NCBI RefSeq assembly: GCF_964340395.1
Contig: NC_135565.1
Span: 12,798,242-12,862,241, forward strand
DNA from: Glandiceps talaboti
Taxonomy: Eukaryota > Hemichordata > Enteropneusta > Spengelidae
Direction of reading: 5' to 3'
DNA length: 64,000 nt
Positions 22,398 to 34,000 of the stretch are shown here, one piece after another. Position 1 is the stretch's first letter, and each line of letters opens with the position of its first letter. The position numbers were made by a program, and so were the translations under genes. The notes beneath the pieces are model-generated. The model worked only from the letters and a program-made list of their open reading frames with translations. It had not been told where the DNA came from and did not search any database.

Positions 22398-23096
22398 CTG
22401 GCCAGATTGGTTAAATCGCTTGCCTCTTACCGCTGCAGTCGGGGTGCAAACCCATTCAGGGTACTTCGGTAGTCTATCAGCTAGCCTTCTTCCGATAAAA
22501 TACGACACACAGCCGAACAACGCTATCGAGGATGGAACATCCGAGGTCTAGCGAATGTCATCAGGATATAAATAACTGCCAATCAGAGAACCGTATTAGC
22601 GACAAGCACAAACAGAGGACAATAGCTAAATTTTCATGCATATTCATCTTAAGGAGGGGCTTGTAAAAATAACCACCAATGCGTTAACTAAAATGTGTGA
22701 ATGACAACGTCTACACACTCATCAAACACAATTACCATAAATTGATAAGACATAGTAATGACATAAATGTGTTTGTCAACACCTGCATACAGAGATTGAA
22801 TATATTAAAGTATATATATGCCCAACCCACCGCTTATCGTAATCTCAATGGAATGTCCGGTCTGAAAATGACATTCGCTAGACTGTTCGGGCAAGCCCTC
22901 ACATGTGAACTTCGTTCGCTTATAGTTATAGCATCGAAAGAAAGCCTGAACGTCTAGCAGCAAGACTAGGTACTTCGGTTTCCTCCTGCATTAACACTGA
23001 AATGTGAGGGATGGCCCTTAATGGACTTCTTGGGAGACAAGTGTTTATATACTTAAAGAACTGTCCAGTATAAATAAAGATTATTATTATTACAAT
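22391..23096 (+). mobile_element. tRNA-derived SINE-like repeat A, copy 1, split by an insertion
   Basis: The 5' part (22391-22470) has GGTTAAATCGCTTGCCTCTTACCGC and GGGGTGCAAACCCA, a tRNA-like head with a B-box-like element. The 3' part (22980-23096) has TTCCTCCTGCATTAACACTGAA, TGGACTTCTTG, GTGTTTATATACTTA, TCCAGTATAAATAAAGATTA and a TTA tail. The uninterrupted sister is at 30138-30400. The middle is occupied by another element (22471-22968). Confidence 0.7.
22471..22968. mobile_element. Non-autonomous DNA transposon-like insertion inside SINE-like repeat A
   Basis: It is flanked by direct copies of GGTACTTCGGT (22460-22470 and 22969-22979), a 9-11 bp target duplication. The ends are imperfect inverted repeats (AGTCTATCAGCTAG against TAGTCTTGCTGCTAG), and inner inverted blocks are TCTAGCGAATGTCAT and ATGACATTCGCTAGA. 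About 498 bp, no transposase. A 9-11 bp duplication would fit Mutator-like elements; the class is inference. Confidence 0.65.
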
Positions 23097-23099
23097 GTA

Positions 23100-24000
23100 T
23101 GTATGTACAGCTCTGCCAGACTGTTATTTTTCACATTTTAGATTTAATCTTTATCCATACTGGCCCTTAACATTGCAAATAAAAGTTTATAATACACGAC
23201 ACAGTTTTATACACAGGCTTTTATAATTTTACTGCTGTGATACTTGCAGCATTAAATGTACAATTAAAGTTCAATAAAAATATCAAATTTAGAAAATGAT
23301 TAAACATGAACAGTCTTTGATTTCAGTTTGTGAGATTATACACTGTAAACTGATCAGACTGAGATGGAATTTGAACTGGTCTGGACTTTAAAAGTGTGTA
23401 ATTGTATACGTGGATCATCACAGACTGTGATACTTAGTGTGAATTGATGTACAGTGTAGGGAACTGTGTCAGATTACAGCTGTTGAAATGTACATGGATA
23501 GACTCAAGTATAGACAGATACAGGATTTGGATTTAAGCCACCTAGAGCAAAATGTACATGTGTGTCATGTAGCAAGTTAATTTAGACCAGGTCCCCTAGA
23601 TTACATGTATACAAAAATGTTTGAATGTATATATACATGTACATATGCATGTATGTATACATATACCAGTATATATGTATACATGTAAAGTCTACCAGAG
23701 TTCTCGCCAAAATTAAGACATAATAATTATACAGTTATATAGAAATCTATTTTACTTTTACTACAGTCCCCCCCCCCCCCCCACCCACCTTTCCATTATG
23801 GGGAGGGAAGCAAGGGAAGGTTCCAAAATAATGGCATAATATAATATGGAATTCTATGTACATATAACTGTCAACAGATATCCCCCCCCCCCCTCTCTGT
23901 TCTCTCTGTTATGGGGATGGAGTTCCTTACCAATATTACACGAGACGTAATACCTGTACATAGAAATCAATGTATGTTTCACCATATTCTTCCTCTACCC
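23100..24000. other. Intron 1: SINE-like B fragment, C-runs, no gene
   Basis: 23100-23175 carries the 3' block of SINE-like repeat B. Runs of C occur at 23767-23782 and 23882-23893. No coding sequence is recognised. Confidence 0.6.
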
Positions 24001-24052
24001 TCCATTGCTGAGATTCTTCCCTATGATAAACTTGGTGAAAATGATGGTACTG

Positions 24053-24240
24053 AGATATGGGAATCTGTGTGATTTGTTTCATGATTGCCATGTTTTGATG
24101 TGTGCAATTCTTTTTCCTGTGTCCAAGTTTTTTTCTATGAGGTCAGCAAGGGTATATTATATGGTATCCGACAGACATACATGTACATGTATACTACAAT
24201 GTATTGTCAATGAACATGTATGTTGGATGTTGTACCAGAT
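24053..24240 (+). repeat. Dispersed repeat family 1, copy B
   Basis: The second copy of the 14579-14758 sequence, in the same orientation, with scattered substitutions and a 12-14 bp deletion near GGTATATTATATGG. Confidence 0.85.
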
Positions 24241-25673
24241 AAACGTACATGTCCATTGTACCTCAGACCACTAACTATTTTGTGTGGTCTGAGGTTGTAC
24301 ATGTAAATCATTTTGCATAGAGGTGGTAAAAAGACATCACAAATGAGTGACAAGTGTTTGTGAAGTTATACTGTTCAGTTGTAAGTAGAAGCCTTTAGTT
24401 GACTTGTGAAGTGTACACACACACACACACACACACATCACCAGGCAGATTATGACTAAGCTAGGGGTCTTCCTCATACCCTTGGAATGTACCAGGCAGC
24501 AAAGGTATGTTATGGAGTTTAATACTTGTTTGAAATGACAGCACTGTATTTAAATGTCTAACTTTGTAAACTGAAATTATATAATCTATACACAAGTACA
24601 TGTATAATTGGTAATGATTTCGTTTCTTATGCATATCTTTTACTGTATTTCTGGAAATGTAATTGACAGTTTTAGAAATTAGGAGGTGGGTAGTCTATAT
24701 TTGGGTTTATCGTGACCTTGACTTCATTTATAAGTGTGTCAGTCAGCTCTTTTATGTGGAGTGTTTTGAAAGGATAGCAAGATATATGTATGTGTGTGTG
24801 TATATCTTGGCTATGCTCAATATGTGAACAGTATACATTGTAAATGCAATGTCGTTTGTACAACATCATTACATGTATGTGTTGTCCATGTTTGTGGTTT
24901 GAGAAGCAGGGTGACAGAGAGGGGTAAAACTGATGAAAGTACATACATGTACACATGTATATTTTCTTTATGAAGTTCTTCAAGAGTTTTCTTTATAAAG
25001 TGAATTTGAGTGTGGAACCTTTAGTACAGTACACAGTCTACATACACAAATGTATGTACATGTACAATGTCATGTGGGCTAAAATCTGCCAGAGTTCCCC
25101 TGATAATTTACTTAGGAGTCTCCACCAACTTAATGACATACATTGATTGTGGGAATTTGTGCAATTTTGCCAGATTTCTCCACTCTATTACTGGGTAGAG
25201 GCTACATGTATCTGTGGCTTTGTACATGTACATTGTATCTCTTCTCACAGATCTTGAGATTTGAAGCCACAGCTACAGTAGCATCTAGACTATAATACAT
25301 TTTGTACATGTACAATGTAAATGTACATGAAGTTACTGAGATGCTCAACTGTTAGTAAAAACACACTGCTTTGTGCAATGATTGGATATGTACATGTAAA
25401 TCTGTTCTGGGGTTTTGCAAGTCTAGTACATGTCAATGTCTTTCACTTTAGAGTTTCATATTACAAAAAAGTAAAATTTGGTATTACTTGAATTCTTGAT
25501 GAACACTTAATCATAATTTGGGTGTGTTGGCAACCTTGATAAAATATACATGGTGAAATCAATATCAATATTAATTGCTATCAACAGTGTAACTAAATCA
25601 CTGTGTGAATGTGTACTAAATTTATGAAACTAAACTTTATTACAGTGTTGTAAGTTTCCCTTCTATGTTTGTG

Positions 25674-25844
<171 letters not shown>

Positions 25845-27000
25845 GTGTTTATATTACTTGATATTTTTCCATATAAACACTCTTAGTCTTAGTAGAATAG
25901 AAATTTATAGTCTTAGGGACGATCGCACAATGTCATACAAGCTCAATAAGCAAACTTCATTCATTTGTTTGTGAGGGAGGGGGGTCTGGCATCAATATGA
26001 TTCCTGAATTTCATTTTCGCACTTCTAAACCAAATTTTGAAAACTTTCACACCTTTAATGAGAACAGGTTCTCTACATTGTATTTACTACTCAGATGTTT
26101 GCATTGATTTGGATGTTGGATACAAAACAGGATTGATTTGTACCTGACCCATACATTGTATGTACATTGTGTATGAGTTAGGAAGGGTTATTCCTTTCAT
26201 TATAAACTGGGTTACTTTCATCAAAGTTTTGACATATTACATGTACATTGTGCATGTATATTTGTATCACATAGCGAAATTAAAATTAGAAAAATTGATT
26301 GCACCAAGTGAGACAGCCCAGCTGACAGATGGTGAAAAAATTTGGCCCAGATTTTTAGCCTTCATAAAATAAGTCTAAAGAAACTGCACATATACACAAA
26401 TATATTGTTACACTTAATATCATTTGATAATGATGATGTCTTCAACAAATGTACGTGTAGTGTACTTAGCACTGTACTTTATAACTCATAATATTTTTAT
26501 TGAGATATTGGATAGTTTTGAGTCTTAATTGTTTCAGCTGACATCTGAAACTGTATAATGTATACATATACATTGTATGTAGTGTGTTTCCTGTCTAGAT
26601 AAACAGACACATACCCATAGGTTGTGATATCAGAAGGTTTGTACATGTAATCATCAATCAACACCCAGCAACCAAATACTGTAAAGAAGTTGTATGAGTA
26701 ACGACAGGGGAAGACATTTCAGGGGGTGTAGAAAGTACAGAAGGGTTCATACAATCCCGGAAACTCTGAGAAAATCCTGGAATTTCAAAGGATGCTTGGA
26801 AACTCCCGGAAAAATGTGGTCGACATTTCAAAGCCTTTAGTAGAAAGTATGCAATCATGTGTTGATATCAGGAAATTAAAAAAAAATTAAGTCAGTTTCA
26901 TGAATGTGTTTATGTTTGTCATAAAGTGGATCAACGTCCACAAATGTTGCTTGGTGACTAAAACCCTCCCCCAGTACATGTACTTCAACCATGGCTGGGT

Positions 27001-27363
27001 TTTAAAGTGCCCATATGGATGAGGATTTTGGATTTTAATTTATATTATATGTAAAACAATTTTATGATGGCTTCCTACTTTCAAAATCAATGTGAAACAA
27101 CATATACCAAGTCTGTGTTTGTAACTCATTACATGTACATTGCAAAAAGCTTTAAAATGTGTAAAAAGTTTGTTATTGTACGTACAATAATATTTTGATT
27201 TTCCACATTTATTAATCTTTTTGTAATTTATCGAGTTAAAAACAAGGACTTTGTATATGTTGTTTCACATTGATTTTTCAAGTACATGTAGGAAGCCATG
27301 ATAAAAATTTTTCACAAATTAAAATCCAAAATACCTAATCCACATTCATATGAACACTTTAAA
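27001..27363. mobile_element. Foldback family 2, copy A (full-length palindrome)
   Basis: It starts TTTAAAGTGCCCATATGGAT and ends in the inverted form ATTCATATGAACACTTTAAA. Inner arms include ATGGCTTCCTAC/GTAGGAAGCCAT, AATCAATGTGAAACAACATA and its inverse, and GTCTGTGTTTG. About 363 bp, arms around 170 bp, no open frame. Confidence 0.85.
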
Positions 27364-27384
27364 AAGATATTTGAATTGCATCAA

Positions 27385-27670
27385 ATACGAATCACCATCA
27401 TGACCTTTGACCTGATGGGTGCAGCGTTCATGACCCCAGAATTAATAGTGCTGATTGTTAAAAAAATGAGATTGGGTACAATTAGAAATTTTGCCCGGGG
27501 TGCTATAAGATATATTGACTTTGAATCACCTAACACTGTGACCTCTGACCTGATGGGTGTAAAGTTCATGACCTTAGCACACCAGATACATGCATGATAT
27601 TACATTGAGATTGGGTAGAATTAGAAATTTTGCCTGTGGGCACTGTAAGAGATCTATTACGGTTTGTAAA
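27385..27670. repeat. Diverged tandem duplication, about 140 bp x2
   Basis: TGACCTTTGACCTGATGGGTG...TTCATGACC...ATTGGGTACAATTAGAAATT...TTTGCCCGGGG...GCTATAAGA is repeated as TGACCTCTGACCTGATGGGT, GGTAGAATTAGAAATTTTGC and CACTGTAAGAGAT. Confidence 0.75.
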
Positions 27671-27756
27671 TGGACAAATTTGAATCACATTAAATCTGTG
27701 TGTGTGGTTGTTTATACATGGGAGTAGATTACATATCTAAACAACGGGTCTTTAGT

Positions 27757-27842
27757 TTAGGTATGTGAACATACTGTGATGTGTTTAGGTATGTGAACAT
27801 ACTGTGATGTGTTTAGGTATGTGAACATACTGTGATGTGTCT
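27757..27842. repeat. 28 bp tandem repeat x3 with a palindromic core
   Basis: GTTTAGGTATGTGAACATAC followed by TGTGATGT, three copies. The core GTATGTGAACATAC is nearly palindromic. Confidence 0.9.
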
Positions 27843-28059
27843 GTGAATGCAGTAAATCTATCAATTTATTATTTAATAGTTGATGACATTCAACACCAGA
27901 TGTGGAGATTTTTACTTTAAAGAATATTGTGGAAACAGTCCCCCAGCAGGCTGCTAAAGAAATTATATTAACGCAATTTTTGTGCATTACTTTTGTGTGC
28001 TTTGCTATGTACTACATGTGTGGCATCATGTAATGAAGATAGATTGACTGATGAACTGA

Positions 28060-28142
28060 TTGATTGATTGATTGATTGATTCACTGACTGACTGACTGAC
28101 TGACTGACGGACTGACTGACTGATTTATTGATTTATTGATAT
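28060..28142. repeat. GATT / GACT microsatellite
   Basis: ATTGATTGATTG runs into CTGACTGACTGA, then TTTATTGATTTATTGA. Confidence 0.97.
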
Positions 28143-29469
28143 AGGTAGTATACATGTACATGTATGTATATGTGTATTGAAACCCCCACCCACATGCCCA
28201 CATACCCTTTCAACAAAACTATTTTGAAAAACTCAGTTTATTTGAATTAAAATGGTAGAAATAATGCATGATAAAGAAACATGTACATTTTGTGAGAAGG
28301 ATAGTTGAACTGATTTATATATGAAACACCCAGTCTGTATGTACATGTACCTTGATCTATGACTGCTGTGATGGTAGAATAAATACATGTATACAGATCC
28401 ACAGCATAGACAGGCTGTTTACATGTACAATACCATTGCATATTAAGTTTTGTAAGATTAAAAAAAAAAATTGATTTTGAAATTTCTCTTTTCCAGCAAG
28501 TGTGCATACATTGTACATTGTACAGTCTGTAGTGTATGACATAATACATGTATGGGAAATACTGCACTAACTAAGAAAGGTGTCATACCGTTTCAATGAT
28601 TTCATACTTTTCTTTTGAATGAGTTGTTACTTCTCGTGTAACAAAAGTACAGTGTCTTTGTTGACATGTTACTTTCCATGACAAATTGCAATGTAAAGTG
28701 ATGGAATTTTGAAGTAGACAGGTACATTTTGTATTAGTAATTGTATTTAGTGATTGACAGGTATTTGTAAAGTGATTGTGTTTGTAATTCATGTATTTGT
28801 AAAACTAAAAGTAGTGTAATTTGTTACTTGTGTAGTAGAGTGGATATTTGTCATGTGATGGAATTTGTAGTTGACAAGTATTGGTAATGCTTTGATGGTT
28901 ACGACATATTTACTGTAATTTATTTGAACATGCCTCACACAGCAATGACAAAAGTATGAAAAGAGCCATTGTGTACAAATGTACTGTGTGATGTATTTAC
29001 AGTGTACATTTGTATATCTGTCTACATATGTTGACCCTTGTCAGACTCAAATGTAATCTCTGTTATGTGCCATCTTTTAGAATTAAATCCTGTTTTGCCC
29101 AACTACATGTAGTGTAATTACTTGTGTACAAACAATATCCCCTTGGGAGAAAGAGGATTAAGCTTAAAACAATAGAGATAATCCAAATTGTTGTGATTGT
29201 AGAGGAGCTGTTGGGATGGATGAAACTACAGTGTTGCTGATGGTGATGTTTGGCAATGCTGGTAATACAGGAAATGAGGGTGGGGACTGAGTGAAATGTT
29301 AATATGTGTAGATTTCTATACCTACATTGATTTGTAGTACCATAAATTTGGTGGAAACCCCTGTAAGTGTCCAGGGAACCACAACATGATAACAATATTG
29401 AACTAAGCAGGTGTGAAATGGTATTGATACAATAGTTGTATATATGACCTCGGTTGAACCCCTGGCATT

Positions 29470-29655
29470 AGTAAAATGTTAAAGGCCAGAGATTCAATCC
29501 TAGGTTCTCACTAATACTAGATCTTATCAGTGTAGCCATAAGGATAACATAGGACCATTCTTTTGTTAGAATCCACTTTTTCTAAACCTCTACCAGACAA
29601 CTGTTTTTTCACACAGATCTGGATTTTAATCCAAACTGAACTGAGCCTTGAGTAG
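29470..29655 (+). repeat. SINE-like repeat B, copy 4 (best preserved)
   Basis: AAAGGCCAGAGATTCAATCC, TAGGTTCTCACTAATACTAG, ATAAGGATAACATAGGACCA, CAGACAACTGTTTTTTCACA, then GATTTTAATCC. The order matches copies at 19040, 21905 and 23100. Neighbouring 28150-29460 shows no gene. Confidence 0.6.
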
Positions 29656-30137
29656 ATTTGCATACCATGCCATAGTAGTAATAGTACTGTAAATTTTTAG
29701 AAAACCCCCAGTAAATACCTGGGGGAAACCACAAATGCTAACAACATTGAAGTCTACTTCAACAGCATTGAACTATAAGTAGGCTATAAATTACATAGAC
29801 AATGACAGTCACAGAGTGTATGCACTATTTGCATATGACCTCAGCTGAATTTGCATATGACCTCAGTTGAACTCCAGGGAGATGTTGATGACCTGAAGTC
29901 AACTTGTTATCTGAAATGACAGGTGCTTCCATGTGTGCATCAATCAGTCAAGTAAAAAACCCCAGGGCTTCAAATGAAAGTGAAAATGATACGCCTAAAT
30001 AAAACATTGAGTGAATTAAAATAATACTGATATTAGTGCACAGTACGACAATGTACATACATGTATACATTTTTGTATATGCAAATCAATCTGCAGGTGT
30101 GGCATCAACCCTGTAAAATTAATTCAATTAAGTTTAA

Positions 30138-30400
30138 GGGTTGTCGGTGGCCCAGTGGTTAAACCACTTGCCTCTTACCACTGGAGTTTGATTAAATTTA
30201 CCACTCTGTAAGTACAATGTACATTGTAAGAAGAGTGCCGTTCAGTTTGACTCTACCGAACAATGCAGGTTTTCCCCAGGTTTTCTGGTTTCTTCCTGCA
30301 TTAACACTGAACTCATGAGGGACGGCCCTCACTGGACTTCTTGAGAGTCAAGTGTTTATATACTTACAGTACTATCCAGTATAAATAAAGATTATTATTG
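30138..30400 (+). mobile_element. tRNA-derived SINE-like repeat A, copy 2 (uninterrupted)
   Basis: Head GGTGGCCCAGTGGTTAAACC (A-box-like) and ACTTGCCTCTTACCACTGGA, body TTTTCTGGTTTCTTCCTGCA, TTAACACTGAACTCATGAGG, tail TCCAGTATAAATAAAGATTA then TTATT. It lines up with the split copy at 22391-23096. Confidence 0.75.
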
Positions 30401-30874
30401 ATAATAATACATGCAAATTATTTTTATGGTATAATGATACAATTAGTCATGATGTACATTTACAAAATTCACTAGCGACCAGTTATGTATTGTATACAAA
30501 ATGTACTCTGGAATGTAACATCATTGTAAATAGAAAAAATATACTCCAACTGTTATAGAAAAATGAATTACTCCACATTTCAAGCCAGGTTGAGTTTTGA
30601 GTTTGAAAACAAACTCTCTGAGCTTGATATGCCCAATATTGATCCAACTTTGCATTGAAATTTAATGTGGTTGTTCATCTTGACTGTGTTAGAACAAAAA
30701 ATATTGACTCATAGTGACAAAGACCCTTAGGTTACCCATATTTTCCTTGGCTGAACAAAGAAATTATTTGGGATTAGTACCTAACTATTCCACATTGTAC
30801 AAGGATTTTTTTTAAAGAAGTAGATTTTTGGCATCACTGTATTTTAATGTTTTCTTTTTTTAATTTTTTTGTAG

Positions 30875-31090
30875 GTATTGATAACCAAGTGTGATCACAG
30901 CAGAAGATTTATAAGTGGTTTATATTCCATGGTAGTTACAGGAGTTCTATGAGGCTGTAAACCTCAATAAAATAATAGACTGTGACTGTGTTTGGTTATT
31001 ACAAGTGTGTCCTCACCATGTCTAGCTCTGGTGTAGAAGCTAGCGATATGCTGGCAGCTGCCTTGGAACAAATGGATGATATTATAGCTG
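30875..31090 (+). CDS. Liprin-beta exon 2: 5' UTR (30875-31017) and residues 1-25
   Basis: The acceptor TTTTTTTGTAG ends at 30874 after a strong pyrimidine tract. The ATG at 31018 is in a CTCACCATG context and begins MSSSGVEASDMLAAALEQ, matching the family N-terminus. The donor is GCTG/GTAAGT at 31090, phase 1. Confidence 0.93.
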
Positions 31091-34000
31091 GTAAGTTGTA
31101 AACTTGTGATTAATTCATGTGACTTTACATTTCTACAAATTTATAAACACTGCTATGATACTTACCAATGCATACACCTCTGTGATAACAATGGACATGG
31201 CCAACATACAAAATACCCAGACTACAAAATTACTGAAGTGTACAGGCAGTTTGTGTTTTCTGTCTGGCGCCATCTAGTGGTGCATTTCTGTAATCCTTTG
31301 TTTTCATATACCTACAAGTATGTTATGATTACCATATAAACATGAGTACAGCTGAACACCTCTGTGATTACAATGGACATGGCCAGCCTACAACTTACCC
31401 AGCAGACTACAAAATTAAAATAGTTTGTTTTTGCTATGTGGCTCCCTCTGGTGGCCAGTCTTTGTAATCCTTTGTTTTCATGTACCTATATGTGTCTTAT
31501 GGTTGACCATAAACAAGGCTAAATTTGCATTTCTACCATAATAGCTACAGAGTAATACTAATAAACTTTTGTTTTTCATCCATATTGTTACAGTAGTACT
31601 AACATTCAGTCAATATTTTTTTTTTTTTAAATCAGGAACAAAAGTAGAATTTCAAAATGGTACTGCAGAGTCAGAAAAATCAATTTCATCCGAAGAAAAT
31701 GTTGTACGAGTGTTGAAACTTTTAGAAGATTTGAAGGAATCCTTAGAGGAAGCAGAAGAAATGTTACATAGTGCTGCAACTAGAAACCAAGTACCTGAAT
31801 CAACTAGTACATATATTCTGAAATGGCTGAGTTGTGGAGATGCCTTACAGGTATGTAACTTTCCAGATCTCTCAAATCCTCTGGGTTTTTTTCTCTTAGA
31901 AAAATAACTCTTTCAATTCTATAAACTGTTATATGATTTCTCTAATGTCTTTGGTTACATGTGAGAGTGACAAAACAATTTTGCATTATTAATTTTATAA
32001 TTATTAATGGCAATGCATCCATACAAATTTAAATTTTTCGTGTGTTTTCATAAAAATACATAAAATACATTACATGTACATGAAATACATGCAAATGAAA
32101 TACAGATAAACAAAACACCAGAACATATGGTACAGCATTAAGAAGAGAGAGAGAGTTGGGGTAAATCATTACATTGTTGGACTACTTTCGACAGTGGATA
32201 CCCTGTATGAAGGACAGTGTGCTTCTTGAATGTGAAATTTGGTTCAGAAATGAAGTAACCGAAATATGATGATGGTGTATTCTATGACATGCAAATAGTT
32301 GTTATTTTTGATAAAGTTTCACTGACTACTCAGTAATTATTATACCAAAAAGGTACTGAAATATTGTAGGAAACTGATTTATCACGTTTGATAAAGTTTG
32401 CAAGATCTCTCTATATTTATGTGAGTGATTGTCTATTTTTCTCTATCTTGGCCTACCCTCTATATAAAAAAGTGGAGGTACCCAGGTAATCACTTCAAGA
32501 TGGTAAGACTGTGTCTTAAGTCTCAACTCTATGTCTTCAGATTAATTTGATATACATTGTCATTCCTTTATATTCCCCATTTTTCCATTCCATATTGTGA
32601 ATTTAGTTGGAATGTTTTGTTTTCTGGATGTTCTTAGAATCTAGTTCCTGCATGTTCATAGTTGTGATGTACACCCATAGTTTAATAGTTGTTGTCAGCA
32701 AAAATATGAGTTGTGTTCAGTATTATTCTGTTATACTCACATATTTTATGTCTGCTAATGTCACCGTATGCATGATGTTATTAGATATCATTCCCCAATA
32801 TTTTTCTTCATTCATTCAGCCAAAAAAATACGAGTGACCTAAGGGGCCTTGTCACTATGAGTCTGGGGACTCATTGTAACAAAACCAAGTCACAAGTATT
32901 TTCCAGCTGAATCAAGAGAAATACTGTGGAATAATATAATTATACCTCCTCAAGCATAGTTTATAAACAGCCAAGAAAAATACGAGTGGCCTAAGGGGCC
33001 TTGTCACTATGAGTCTTGTGACTCATTTTGACAAAACCAAGTCACGAGTATTTTCCAGCTGAATCAAGAAAAATACTGTGGAATAATATAATTATCAAGC
33101 ATAGTTTATAAACAGGTAAGAAAAATAATGGCGATTTGAAACTTTTTGCCTCATATTTTGAGCTCCACAGAATATAGATACAGTGATATAGATACCTAGA
33201 TATTGTATTATTCTCCCATATTTTTTCTTCGTTCAGCCAAGGAAAATACGAGTGACCTAAGGGGCCCTGCCACTACTCGTCTAATGGCTCGTAGTGACAA
33301 TTAACCCTAGGTCACAAATGTTTTCCAGTTGAATGAAGACAAATATTGGGGAATAATATAATTATACCATCACCAGTAATGTATTTAAAAAATCAGGGAA
33401 AGTTAGGCAATTTTGAGCATTTTGACTCATATTTCGAACACAGCAGAACCAGTGACGTAGATGCGTGTTGTCATGATGTAAAACGACCAGAGTATGTATT
33501 CCGTATATTTCGTTGAACCTGGCTTGCGCATGATATACAAGTTGCTATGATATAGAATAACCAGGGTATTAAAGCCTATATTTTTTGTTTGAAGGCATTC
33601 AACCAGGTTTGTGTGTTGTACATGTATGATTCTGAAAAATGTACACTGCTGGTTTAAATCTTATAATTTATAGGAATGTGTAGATAATGTTATTTCTGTT
33701 ATCGGAATGTGAATTTGATGACGTATAACTTTTGTTCAGAACAATCGTCTCAACATGATTTTGCAAGAAAAACTGTTGAAAGTGTGCATCAATATCAGTA
33801 GTCTGTAAGATACGTCGTGACGTTTCGCCCTCACCGGCCTCCTTTCACAGAGTGTTAGGGGTTGGCCGATGTGTGAGGGCGTCCTGTCACGGCGTACCTT
33901 ACAGACTACAATATCAGTATCAATGTATTTGTTGCTTTGGTAACCTTGATAACAGTGCTGAGATACATGTATGTGGTAATACAAATCTGGCAGACATGTA

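Noticed and set aside
26658-26858. Minus-strand 66-codon frame with EIPGFSQSFRDC
   Set aside because: The underlying DNA is a short internal repeat (CCGGAAACTCTGAGAAAATC type), not a conserved protein.
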